A DNA stretch of 64,000 nt from Corynebacterium coyleae. Its GTDB lineage: Bacteria > Actinomycetota > Actinomycetes > Mycobacteriales > Mycobacteriaceae. Under the pieces are notes generated by a model. That model was not told the origin of the DNA and did not search any database. It was given only the letters and a program-made list of their open reading frames with translations. The first letter of the stretch is position 1; each line of letters opens with the position of its first letter. The stretch covers positions 1,612,001 to 1,676,000 of the forward strand of contig NZ_CP047198.1 in assembly GCF_030408635.1 (NCBI RefSeq). Direction: 5' to 3'. A program made the translations under genes and the position numbers. Positions 15,092-25,292 of the stretch are shown here, one piece after another.

Positions 15092-18000
15092 GCGCTGCAC
15101 CGGCAGGTTGCATGCGTTGAGACAGCACTCGAGTGACGCCATCGCCACGCATAGTCACGCCATAAAGCACGTTCGCAACATCCATCGTTGGCTTCTGGTG
15201 CGTGATCACAATGAGCTGCGAATCCTGACGGAGTTCCTCCAGAAGGGCAATGAGCCGGCGCAGGTTGACGTCGTCGAGCGCCGCCTCAACTTCGTCGAGC
15301 ACATAAAACGGACTTGGACGCGCACGGAAGATAGCGACCAGAAACGCCAAGGCTGTCAGCGATTTTTCACCACCGGAAAGCAGCGAAAGCCGCTTGACAC
15401 GCTTCCCCGGTGGCCGGGCCTCAATTTCAATGCCGGTGGCCAACATGTCGTCTGGCTCGGTGAGCACCAAGCGCGCCTCACCACCCGGGAAGAGCGTCTG
15501 GAACACTCGCGGGAACTCGGCCTCCACATCCGTCCAGGCATCGGTGAACAACTGCAAGATCTGTGCGTCAACGTCCTCGATCACACCAGTGAGGTCTTTG
15601 CGCGCCTGAATAACATCATCAAGCTGCGTAGAAAGAAACGAATACCGCTCCTCCAACGCCTTGTATTCCTCCAATGCCAGCGGGTTGACCTTACCCAGCG
15701 CGCGCAGATCCTTTTCTGCCCGCTTGAGACGTTTCTCTTCTGCTTCGCGGTCAAAGTCCTCACCTGGGGTGTACCCATCAAGCAGATCGGCTACGGCGAT
15801 GCCCAGGGTGGAGGTGATGTTGGCTTCGGCTTCGTCGATACGCACCTGTGCTTGCGAGCGGGCAATATCGGATGCGTGTGCGTTGTCGGTCAATCGAGAC
15901 AATTGTTGGCGCGTGGCATTGACCTGCTGACGAGCTTGCTGCAACTGCCCCTGCAGGCTTGCGGTCTGGGCGGAGAGCTCATCGCGTTGCGCCGTCGCGC
16001 GTGCCAACGCGTCCTCGATTCGGGCGGCAAGGTCGCGCGCGTGCTTCTCGACGACCCCCGCTAGCTCCGCCTCTGCTCGACGCCTTGCCATCGCAGCGTC
16101 ATGGCGGGCTTTCGCCTGACGTTCTTGCTCGGCTTGGCGGCGTAGCGCGTCTCCCTTGCCCGCTTCCGCCTCTGCCCGCTGTTGTGCAGTACGCGCGGCG
16201 AGAACGGCCTCCATTTCCATGGATTTGATGTGGTTTAGCGCGTTTCGGGCAGCGTCGCGTTCGGCAGATGACGGCTCCTCGGGTGAGGCGGATACATCCG
16301 TGTCCACTCGGGTGAGACGGTCGCGAGTTTCTTCCAGTTCGGCGCGGCGTTGCGCAAGCCGTGCGTCAGCTTCGTTGGCGCGCTGCGCAGCTCGTTCGTG
16401 CTCCGACTTGTTCGCTTCAGCTTGCTTGACCAGGCGGGTGCGATCGCGTCGCCAGGCTTCGAGTTCGGTGTCGTGTTCTCGAAGAGACGCACGCGCCGAC
16501 GCGGCGTTGACTCGGGCTTCTTCCGCCGCAACCTTCGCACCTTCAAACGTGCCTGCGAGTTCGCTGAGTTGTTGGCGGGCCGTTTCAAGTTCCACGCGAG
16601 CAGCCTCGATGCGGGCGGAGACTTCAACCGTGGTTGTATGCCCGGAGCCGGCTGCGATCCAGCCTTCGCCGACAAGTACGCCGTCGTGTGTGACGGCTCG
16701 TAATCTCGGGTCTTGTTCGACGACGGCACGAGCCAGCTCAACATTTTTTGCGACCACAGTGTCAGCGAGCAAACGTGTCACCGGACCAGCCACTGCTTCG
16801 TCCAGCGTGACGTGGTCGAGCAGCCAGTCCACCTCAACGTCGGTCTCCAGGCGCCATGTGGAGCCGCCTCGTGTATCGACGACCACCGTACGACTCGCAT
16901 TCCCCAACCGCGACACCGTCTCGTCGGACACATCACCTGCGAGCGCTTCGGCATAGTCGCCGAGGGCCGCCGCAAGCGCCGTTTCCAAACCTGCCTCTGT
17001 AGTCAGCAAACCCGCTAGCGGTGAGAAACCGTCGAGCAATTCGGCGGCATCCATTTTCGGCGTCTGCTCAGACAGCGTTGCAATGCGCGATTCAAGCGTT
17101 GCTACGTTGCGTTCGTGTTCGCGCTGCTCAGCACGAAGTTGCTCTAGGCGCTTCTCTGCAGCGTCAGATTCGGTGTGGGCGCGGGCGAATGCGGCGTCGA
17201 GTGGAGCGCGTTCCGCCTGAAACGCCGCGATGCGTTCCTCAACGGACACAACCTCAGCGTCAGCTTGGCGTGCACGTTCACGGGTTTCTTGAAGCGTCTC
17301 GTCGAAACGCCGAATCTCCTCCTCAGCAGCTTCAACCGCTTGCGCCTGCGATTCTTCTTGAGCAAGCAGTCGCACTACGCCTTCGCGACGGTCCGCGATC
17401 GCACGCACCTGCGCCATGTGTTCGCGCTCAGCTTCATCGAAAGCTTCCTGTCGTTCCGCGACTTCTTCTCGTACCGTTTCCAGCTGTTCTGCTGCTTCTT
17501 CGGCTGCTTCGACGGCTTCCGCGTAGCGTTCGTCGGCAATCCGTGCCCGTGCTTCGAGGTCTTCCGGGTCTTGCCCGGCATAGGCAACATCGGCGTTGTG
17601 GCTCCGAGCACGCTCCGATGCGATGCGTTCCGTAGCACTCGCCCGTTCCGCCAGCGTCGATAGCGCAAACCACACCTGCTGTGCTTCTTGTGCTTTGGGC
17701 TGTACTTCCTGCTGCTGTGCTTCGATGCTCTCCTGCGCTTCGGTGTATTCCTCGAGTTGCGCGGTAACGGTTTCTACCTGTTCTTCGAGGAGTTCGGCGG
17801 CGCGGGCGGCGTCGGAAAGCTTCGCTCGCAAACGCACGACTTGGTCACCTGCGAGCTTGAGTTTGGCGTCGCGCAGTTCGGCCTGCACCGCCGCCCCACG
17901 CTTCGCGGCTTCTGCCTGCCGCGCCAACGGTTTGAGTTGCTTGCCCAGTTCGTCGGTGAGGTCGGTGAGGCGATCCAGGTTCGCCTGCATGCCGACAAGT

Positions 18001-18539
18001 TTGCGCTGTGCCTTCTCTTTACGACGACGGTGCTTCAGTACACCAGCGGCTTCTTCGATAAACGCGCGACGTTCTTCAGGGCGCGAATCAAGGATTTCGG
18101 AGAGTTTGCCCTGGCCGACAATGATGTGCATTTCGCGGCCGATACCGGAGTCGGACAGCAGCTCCTGAATGTCCATGAGACGTGCTTTGGAGCCGTTGAT
18201 TTCGTATTCGGACGCACCGTCGCGGAACATGCGGCGAGTGATTGCTACATCGGTGTAGTCGATGGGCAATCGTTTGTCGGTGTTGTCGAAAGTAAGCGTG
18301 ACTTCGGCACGTCCGAGTGGTTTGCGCCCGCCGGCACCGGCGAAGATGACGTCTTCCATCTTCCCGCCACGCAGGTTTTTCGCACCTTGCTCGCCCATCA
18401 CCCACGCGAGTGCATCGACGACGTTGGATTTTCCCGAGCCGTTCGGCCCGACGACGGCGCAGATGCCCGGCTCGAATTTCATGGTTGTCGCGGACGCGAA
18501 GGACTTAAATCCTTTGAGCGTCAGCGATTTCAGGTGCAT
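15081..18539 (-). CDS. smc: Chromosome segregation protein SMC
   Basis: The 1152-residue product has the standard SMC layout. An N-terminal ATPase half has Walker A GPNGSGKSNVVDALAWVMGE (residues about 33-52). A first coiled coil runs to about 480, then a hinge with GDVSDETVSRLG and GSTWRLETDVEVDWLL, then a second coiled coil. The C-terminal half has the signature LLSGGEKSLTALAFL and Walker B PFYVLDEVEAALDDVN. SMC condenses and segregates DNA, with ScpA and ScpB encoded elsewhere. It is 31 bp downstream of acyP and converges on the DUF222/HNH gene. Confidence 0.97.
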   Translation of the reverse strand: MHLKSLTLKGFKSFASATTMKFEPGICAVVGPNGSGKSNVVDALAWVMGEQGAKNLRGGKMEDVIFAGAGGRKPLGRAEVTLTFDNTDKRLPIDYTDVAITRRMFRDGASEYEINGSKARLMDIQELLSDSGIGREMHIIVGQGKLSEILDSRPEERRAFIEEAAGVLKHRRRKEKAQRKLVGMQANLDRLTDLTDELGKQLKPLARQAEAAKRGAAVQAELRDAKLKLAGDQVVRLRAKLSDAARAAELLEEQVETVTAQLEEYTEAQESIEAQQQEVQPKAQEAQQVWFALSTLAERASATERIASERARSHNADVAYAGQDPEDLEARARIADERYAEAVEAAEEAAEQLETVREEVAERQEAFDEAEREHMAQVRAIADRREGVVRLLAQEESQAQAVEAAEEEIRRFDETLQETRERARQADAEVVSVEERIAAFQAERAPLDAAFARAHTESDAAEKRLEQLRAEQREHERNVATLESRIATLSEQTPKMDAAELLDGFSPLAGLLTTEAGLETALAAALGDYAEALAGDVSDETVSRLGNASRTVVVDTRGGSTWRLETDVEVDWLLDHVTLDEAVAGPVTRLLADTVVAKNVELARAVVEQDPRLRAVTHDGVLVGEGWIAAGSGHTTTVEVSARIEAARVELETARQQLSELAGTFEGAKVAAEEARVNAASARASLREHDTELEAWRRDRTRLVKQAEANKSEHERAAQRANEADARLAQRRAELEETRDRLTRVDTDVSASPEEPSSAERDAARNALNHIKSMEMEAVLAARTAQQRAEAEAGKGDALRRQAEQERQAKARHDAAMARRRAEAELAGVVEKHARDLAARIEDALARATAQRDELSAQTASLQGQLQQARQQVNATRQQLSRLTDNAHASDIARSQAQVRIDEAEANITSTLGIAVADLLDGYTPGEDFDREAEEKRLKRAEKDLRALGKVNPLALEEYKALEERYSFLSTQLDDVIQARKDLTGVIEDVDAQILQLFTDAWTDVEAEFPRVFQTLFPGGEARLVLTEPDDMLATGIEIEARPPGKRVKRLSLLSGGEKSLTALAFLVAIFRARPSPFYVLDEVEAALDDVNLRRLIALLEELRQDSQLIVITHQKPTMDVANVLYGVTMRGDGVTRVLSQRMQPAGAAPGV

Positions 18540-18570
18540 TTGCGCAATATTACCCGCTCGGGCGCGGCTT

Positions 18571-18855
18571 TTAACGTTCGTCGAATCCTACCGCACCCTT
18601 CGGTGCGCTGTACTGGGCTTGCACATGGTCCACGCGCCCAGGGCGCCCCGAACCAGAGGGTGTTTCCCGCAAGAGCTTTTCAAGCTTTTCGACGCCACCC
18701 TGCTCCCCCTCCGCAACCACTTCAACGCGGCCATCTGCAAGGTTCTTGGCGTATCCCGCAAGCCCAAGTTCGAGGGCGCGGGAGCGTGTCCACCAGCGAA
18801 ACCCCACCCCCTGGACTTCGCCGTGGACGTGGGCGGTCATGCGTTTCTCAGCCAT
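18571..18855 (-). CDS. acyP: Acylphosphatase
   Basis: A 94-residue acylphosphatase. The phosphate-binding VHGEVQGVGFRWW carries the catalytic Arg, and YAKNLADGRVEVVAEG carries the catalytic Asn. The enzyme hydrolyses acyl phosphates such as acetyl phosphate. It lies between the AGCS symporter (18 bp) and smc (31 bp), all on the minus strand, probably one transcript. Confidence 0.95.
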   Translation of the reverse strand: MAEKRMTAHVHGEVQGVGFRWWTRSRALELGLAGYAKNLADGRVEVVAEGEQGGVEKLEKLLRETPSGSGRPGRVDHVQAQYSAPKGAVGFDER

Positions 18856-18873
18856 ACCGCCCGAGAATACAAC

Positions 18874-20355
18874 CTAGATGCGGTCCTCTGCGCTGCGTCG
18901 GGTGACGGGGTCGGAGCCGTCCCAGAACTCAACGTTCTTGACTTCCGGCAGCATGTCGCGGTGGAAGACAGGGTCTTCTCCTCGGCGACGCTGTTCGTTG
19001 TAGTTCTTCAGCAGCTTCAGCGCTACCCCGCCGAGCGGAACGATTGCGATGATGTTGAAAAGCGCCAGAAGACCGGCCATCGTGTCGCCGAGGGCCCAAA
19101 CGAGCGGCACAGATCCGAACGCACCGAAGATGACGAAGCCGAGAACAACAATGCGGAACGTGGTCAACGCGGACTTGGAGTCGGTGAGGTACTGCAAATT
19201 AGCTTGCGCCAAGTAGTAGTTACCGATCACGGAAGAAAACGCCAGGAAGAACAGGATGAATGTGATGGCGTGTGCGCCCCAGGCGCCGACAGAATCGGCG
19301 AGTGCAGACTGCGTCAGCGAGGCACCCTGGATGTCATCGCGGCCATAGGTGATTGCGGGGCCGAGCAGTACAACAAACGCGGTGATGGAGCACACGAGCA
19401 GGGTGTCAAAGTACACGCCGAGGGCCTGCACAAGTCCCTGCTTAACGGGGTGAGACACGGTCGCAGTCGCGGCAGCATTTGGTGCCGAACCCATGCCTGC
19501 CTCGTTGGAGAACAAACCACGACGCATACCGTGTGCGAAGGCTGCGCCAACGGTCGCGCCCGCAACCTGCTTGAGGCCGAGAGCGTGGCCAACGATGAGT
19601 TCGAACATGCCTGGGATCTCGCGCCAATTGATCACCAGCACTGCGAGGCCAATCAAGATGTAGGCACCGGCCATGAACGGAACGATCACCTGGGTCCAAG
19701 ATGCAATGCGGGTAACGCCACCGAAGATGATGAGCGCGGTGAGTGCGGCGACGACACCAGCCACGATGGTTTTCACAGCGACAGAGTCGTTGCCCAACGA
19801 GCCGGAAACCGCTTCAGCGATGGAGTTGGTTTGGATGGCGTTGTACACAAAGCCGTAAGTGATGGCGAGGAAGGCAGAGAACAGCACCGCGAGTGGCTTC
19901 CATCCAAGGCCGCGGGTCATGTAGTACGCCGGGCCGCCGTGGTAGTTGCCGTCGCTGTCCTTGGTTTTCCACAGCTGGGCCAGCGTGGATTCGACGAATG
20001 CGGTCGCACCACCGAGCAAGGCGAGCATCCACATCCAGAACACCGCACCCGGGCCACCGATGGAGATTGCCAGTGCGACACCGGCGATGTTGCCGGTGCC
20101 GACACGAGAGGCGGCAGAGATGGTGAAAGCCTTGAAGGCCGACAAGCCACCGTACTCTTCATCGAGGTCTCGACCTTCGCGGTCTTTGCCCTTCGGGGTT
20201 TCTGCAACGGCTTTGAGCATGTCCGGGAACATGCGGATTTGAACGAATAATGTGCGCAAGCCGAAGTAGATGCCGGCAGCAACGAGGAACCACGGTACGA
20301 GGCTCCAAATCACGCCATTGAGCGATCCCTCGACAAATGAGGTAGCTGAATCCAT
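18874..20355 (-). CDS. Sodium:alanine/glycine symporter (AGCS family)
   Basis: The 493-residue membrane protein shows AGCS signatures: RVGTGNIAGVALAISIGGPG, FWMWMLALLGGATAFVESTLAQ, GGPAYYMTRGLGW and FSNEAGMGSAPNAAATA. Family members import alanine or glycine with Na+. I chose the ATG at 20355 (MDSATSFVEGS); a TTG-started extension to 20385 is possible and neither has a strong ribosome-binding site. It heads the string with acyP and smc. Confidence 0.92.
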   Translation of the reverse strand: MDSATSFVEGSLNGVIWSLVPWFLVAAGIYFGLRTLFVQIRMFPDMLKAVAETPKGKDREGRDLDEEYGGLSAFKAFTISAASRVGTGNIAGVALAISIGGPGAVFWMWMLALLGGATAFVESTLAQLWKTKDSDGNYHGGPAYYMTRGLGWKPLAVLFSAFLAITYGFVYNAIQTNSIAEAVSGSLGNDSVAVKTIVAGVVAALTALIIFGGVTRIASWTQVIVPFMAGAYILIGLAVLVINWREIPGMFELIVGHALGLKQVAGATVGAAFAHGMRRGLFSNEAGMGSAPNAAATATVSHPVKQGLVQALGVYFDTLLVCSITAFVVLLGPAITYGRDDIQGASLTQSALADSVGAWGAHAITFILFFLAFSSVIGNYYLAQANLQYLTDSKSALTTFRIVVLGFVIFGAFGSVPLVWALGDTMAGLLALFNIIAIVPLGGVALKLLKNYNEQRRRGEDPVFHRDMLPEVKNVEFWDGSDPVTRRSAEDRI

Positions 20356-20407
20356 GGCGGGCAGCTTATCCCTGGGTTGTCTCAATTACCCAACGTGATC
20401 GAGCGCA

Positions 20408-20914
20408 CTACCCCTCTATGGATTTGGTCTGTACCTCTCCGGGTTGGATTGGCCCGTGGGTGCCAAACTCGCGTTGCCAGTACAGCAGCGGGCAGTTTGC
20501 GGTAACTTCGGTGGCAGTGACGTCAACCAAGACGAGGAAGTGGTCCCCTGCTTCGATGATGCGGCTAACGTTGCCGGCGATCCAGGTGTGGTCGCCGGCA
20601 AGTTTCGGTGCGCCGTCGGCAATGCGCCAATCCACCCCCGCGAAACGATCCTCGAGCTTGTCAGCGAACCTGCGCGCCAACTCGTTCTGTTCGGTGGACA
20701 GCACGTTGATACCGATCGGTGAGCCGATCTCCAACCTCGCGAGCAGCGATGACTTCTGGTCTAGCGAGACCAGCACCATCGGTGGTTCGAGAGAAAGTGA
20801 CATGAATGCGCTGACCGTTGTGCCGTGTGCCGATGCTTGCGTCCCTGTCGTCACAATGGCAACTGCAGCGGCAACCTGGGACATCGCGACTTTGAACGTC
20901 TGCTGATCAACCAT
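20408..20914 (-). CDS. Flavin reductase family protein (FMN-binding)
   Basis: The 168-residue single-domain protein matches flavin reductase-like FMN-binding proteins: FKVAMSQVAAAVAIVTT, HGTTVSAFMSLSLEPPMVLVSLD, SPIGINVLS and a C-terminal LLYWQREFG. Such proteins supply reduced flavin to two-component monooxygenases or act as flavoproteins in their own right. No monooxygenase gene is nearby. It starts 11 bp after the mutM stop and is probably the last gene of the sepIVA-mutM transcript. Confidence 0.88.
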   Translation of the reverse strand: MVDQQTFKVAMSQVAAAVAIVTTGTQASAHGTTVSAFMSLSLEPPMVLVSLDQKSSLLARLEIGSPIGINVLSTEQNELARRFADKLEDRFAGVDWRIADGAPKLAGDHTWIAGNVSRIIEAGDHFLVLVDVTATEVTANCPLLYWQREFGTHGPIQPGEVQTKSIEG

Positions 20915-20924
20915 GTCTTCTAAC

Positions 20925-21746
20925 CTAGAGCACTTGGCAAACCGGGCAGTAATAACTGGAACGGCCGTTGATCACGGTGCGGGCGATCTCCGTTCCGCAT
21001 CGCGCACAGGGTTTTCCGGCTTGACCGTATGCATTGAGAGAGCGTGCGAAGTATCCGGAGGCTCCGTTGACGTTGACATAGAGGGCATCGAAGCTCGTTC
21101 CGCCTTGCTCGAGCGCCCGGGCCATTACGTCACGCGATGCCTCAAGCACTGCTTCGGCGTCGCGTTGTCGCATGGTGCGCGCTTTACGCCAGGGTTTGAG
21201 GTTTGCAGACCACATTGCTTCATCGGCGTAGATCGAGCCGATTCCACTGACAATTTCTTGGTTGAGCAGCACCGTTTTCAGAGCCGAATTCTTCCGGCGC
21301 ATCGCGCGCGCTGTCTCTCGCACATCAAATGCATCCTCGAAAGGGTCCGGCGCAATATGGCCCGCAGGACGAGGCACCCCGTCGACGAGGTCGGTGTATT
21401 GCCAGAATCCGAACGTGCGCTGGTCGACGAAACACAGCTCACATGTGCCCATGTCTGCGCGAATTCGCAAATGCGGCGATGTCACTTCGCCATGCTTTGC
21501 GACGAGCATCTGTCCACTCATCCTCAAATGCACCAGCACCGCTGCCCCATTGTCCAGCAGTAGCCACAAGTACTTGCCCCGTCGGCCCGTATCCACGACG
21601 GTACGTCCCGGCAGCACACGCTCAAGATCAACTTCGTTGCCACGCGATGCACGTGGGTGAAGCACTTCGACGCGGCCGAACGTGAGGCCGACTATGTGTT
21701 GTTGGAGCCCCCGGCGGACCACCTCAACTTCTGGCAGTTCAGGCAT
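20925..21746 (-). CDS. mutM: Formamidopyrimidine-DNA glycosylase (Fpg/MutM)
   Basis: The protein removes 8-oxoguanine and nicks the abasic site. The mature N-terminus PELPEVEVVRRGL provides the catalytic Pro2-Glu3. GRRGKYLWLLLDNG has the conserved Lys, and VSGIGSIYADEAMW is the helix-two-turns-helix region. A C-terminal zinc finger CARCGTEIARTVINGRSSYY-CPVC follows. The product has 273 residues. The ATG at 21746 overlaps the rnc stop by 8 bp, which fixes the start. Confidence 0.96.
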   Translation of the reverse strand: MPELPEVEVVRRGLQQHIVGLTFGRVEVLHPRASRGNEVDLERVLPGRTVVDTGRRGKYLWLLLDNGAAVLVHLRMSGQMLVAKHGEVTSPHLRIRADMGTCELCFVDQRTFGFWQYTDLVDGVPRPAGHIAPDPFEDAFDVRETARAMRRKNSALKTVLLNQEIVSGIGSIYADEAMWSANLKPWRKARTMRQRDAEAVLEASRDVMARALEQGGTSFDALYVNVNGASGYFARSLNAYGQAGKPCARCGTEIARTVINGRSSYYCPVCQVL

Positions 21747-22506
21747 GTCCCAGGGTGGCCTCGGCAGCGTGGTCGCGCAGGTATACCAGTGCTTGTTGGG
21801 CCGCTTCCTGCTCCGCGAGTTTCTTGTTCGGCCCCACGCCCTTACCTCGCACGACACCGTTGATCAGCGTTTCGGCGTGGAAGGTTTGCTCGTGGTCCGG
21901 ACCGGTCGCCTCAGAGCGATACTCTGCAACAGGGAGCTTCAGTTCTGCCACACGAACTTGCAGTGCGGTCTTCCAGTCCTTGTTCTTTTTGCTTACCGTG
22001 GCGTGACGCAGTTTCTCGTCAAAAAGCCGCAGGATCACGTCGCGGGCAGTCGCGAATCCATGCTCGAGATATATCGCGCCGAGCACAGCCTCTGTTGTGT
22101 CGGCAAGAATCGACTCTTTATCGCGCCCACCAGTCAGTTCTTCACCTTTGCCAATGAGAACGTGCTGGCCGAGGTTGATCTCACGGGCGATGTCGGACAA
22201 GCCGTAACGCGACACAATCGCTGCGCGCATTGGAGAAAGATCGGACTCGGGACGCGACGGGTAAAGCTCAAAGAGCTTAGTTGCCACGGTCAGACCTAAG
22301 ATGGCGTCGCCGACGAACTCGAGTCGCTCGTTGTTGGGCAGTTGGTTGTGTTCGTTGGCGAACGAGCGGTGAGTCAGCGCAAGTTTGAGATTGTCGCGCT
22401 CGATGTTGACGCCCAGTTTTTCCAGCAGTGGCGCATGGTCTACTGCCCCATAGGCGTCTTCCCATGCCTGTTCGGCGTTGGCGGGTTTCCTGCGTGAACG
22501 GCTCAC
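21739..22506 (-). CDS. rnc: Ribonuclease III
   Basis: RNase III cleaves double-stranded RNA, including the rRNA precursor. The signature NNERLEFVGDAILGLTVA and the second acidic block DTTEAVLGAIYLEHG form the catalytic site. A dsRNA-binding domain is at the C-terminus (QTFHAETLINGVVRGKGVGP and KKLAEQEAAQQAL). I chose the GTG at 22506: GGAGAAG lies 6 nt upstream and the GTGA overlaps the DUF177 stop by 4 bp. The longer frame has no support. Confidence 0.96.
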   Translation of the reverse strand: MSRSRRKPANAEQAWEDAYGAVDHAPLLEKLGVNIERDNLKLALTHRSFANEHNQLPNNERLEFVGDAILGLTVATKLFELYPSRPESDLSPMRAAIVSRYGLSDIAREINLGQHVLIGKGEELTGGRDKESILADTTEAVLGAIYLEHGFATARDVILRLFDEKLRHATVSKKNKDWKTALQVRVAELKLPVAEYRSEATGPDHEQTFHAETLINGVVRGKGVGPNKKLAEQEAAQQALVYLRDHAAEATLGHA

Positions 22507-23039
22507 AGGAACTTCTCCAGATCTGCCCAACGCGGGTCGACAAGGTTGTTTTCTTCGCCCGATACACCGTCCGGCACGGGAACGTCGGTATCGCCGGCGC
22601 ATTCTGGCTGGCAGGTCGGGTTGAACGGCAGGTTAAGCCCAGCTTCGTTCACAAACGCTTGCTCTAGGTCGACAGTATCGCCTTCGACACGGGCAATTTC
22701 GTCCCCCGAGCCACGGTCTTCTTCTTCCTCTGCGTCTCCGGTGATGAAATCATCTGAAGTGGAAAACACTTCGGAGATCTGGAGCGTTTCGGTGGGGGTC
22801 AGATCTTTAAGGCAGCGCACACACTGGCCTACAAATTCGGCAGTCAGGGTCGCATCGACCATGATGCCGGAGCCAAGTGGGGTCAGGGTGGCTTCTATCT
22901 TGACCTCTCGGCCTTCAGGAATAGCGATCATTTCCGGGCCGATACGCGACGGGGATGGCCCCGTCTGCGTCAGGGTTTCCGGCAGTCCATCGCCTTTGAG
23001 GACGCCGGAAACATCAAATACGAAAGGATTGTTAGCCAT
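22503..23039 (-). CDS. DUF177 (YceD-like) family protein
   Basis: The 178-residue product starts MANNPFVFDVSGVL. It has the DUF177 core GSGIMVDATLTAEFVGQCVRCLKDL, with the CxxC pair, and QAFVNEAGLNLPFNPTCQPEC near the C-terminus. The E. coli homologue YceD has been linked to 23S rRNA metabolism and usually precedes rpmF. Here rpmF is absent and rnc follows directly with a 4-bp overlap. Confidence 0.9.
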   Translation of the reverse strand: MANNPFVFDVSGVLKGDGLPETLTQTGPSPSRIGPEMIAIPEGREVKIEATLTPLGSGIMVDATLTAEFVGQCVRCLKDLTPTETLQISEVFSTSDDFITGDAEEEEDRGSGDEIARVEGDTVDLEQAFVNEAGLNLPFNPTCQPECAGDTDVPVPDGVSGEENNLVDPRWADLEKFL

Positions 23040-23073
23040 AGCCCTTTCAGACTACAACGAATCGCTTCCCTTG

Positions 23074-23808
23074 CTAGTACTCGTCGGCTTCACCCTGGCC
23101 ACGGCGAGCGCGGTCTGCACCGGAGACGCCCGCCCCACGACGCAGCGCGGAGCGGTCGGTGGAGACAGTGCGCAGCACGGTGTTGAGGGTCTCCTCGAAC
23201 TCTGCGAGCTTGGAGTCGACATAGTCGTCGCACTCTGCGCGCAGGCGGGAGGATTCAGCGTGTGCGTCTTCGACGAGGCGATGTGCCTCTTCGTCTGCGC
23301 GACGCATGACCTCAGACTCGGAGATCAAGCGCTTCTGCTCCTTCAGGCCCTGGTCGACGGAGCGCTGGTATTCCTCGTTGCCGGTTTCCACAAGGTGATC
23401 GGCTTCGCGCTGAGCACTGTTGATGGTGGTTTCTGCAATGTCGCGAGCGCGGGTGATCATCATGTTCGACTCTTCCTCGGCGCCCGAGACGAGTCGAGTT
23501 GCGTGGTCCTGGGCGTCCGACAGCACCGTCTCCGATTCGGCTTGGGCGTCGGAAACGATGCGACGGGCGTCCTCTTCGGCGTCGCCAACGAGAACGTCGG
23601 CGCGTTCCTGGGCCCCGCGCAGGATTTCGTCCTGCTTGTCCAGAACGTCCTGGGCGTCGTCTAGATCGCCGGGCAGGGCGTTGCGGAGGTCGTCGAGAAG
23701 AGCGAGCATCTCATTGCGGGGCACCATGCAGTTGGAGGTCATCGGCACGCCGTAGGCCTGCTCCATCGTCTGCACTAACTCATCGAGGGCTTCAAAAACG
23801 CGGTACAT
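23074..23808 (-). CDS. sepIVA: SepIVA/DivIVA-like cell division coiled-coil protein
   Basis: The 244-residue protein starts MYRVFEALDELVQTMEQAYG and is nearly all coiled coil, with repeated DAQ-E and AEEE-type heptads, ending in a short Arg/Gly-rich tail. Position and sequence match mycobacterial SepIVA, a DivIVA-related septation and polar growth factor encoded upstream of the DUF177-rnc-mutM genes. It is 34 bp upstream of DUF177. Its role in this species is inferred from mycobacteria. Confidence 0.85.
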   Translation of the reverse strand: MYRVFEALDELVQTMEQAYGVPMTSNCMVPRNEMLALLDDLRNALPGDLDDAQDVLDKQDEILRGAQERADVLVGDAEEDARRIVSDAQAESETVLSDAQDHATRLVSGAEEESNMMITRARDIAETTINSAQREADHLVETGNEEYQRSVDQGLKEQKRLISESEVMRRADEEAHRLVEDAHAESSRLRAECDDYVDSKLAEFEETLNTVLRTVSTDRSALRRGAGVSGADRARRGQGEADEY

Positions 23809-23834
23809 AGTTGCACAGCGTACTGGATGAAGCT

Positions 23835-25284
<1,450 letters not shown>

Positions 25285-25292
25285 TTGCCCGC

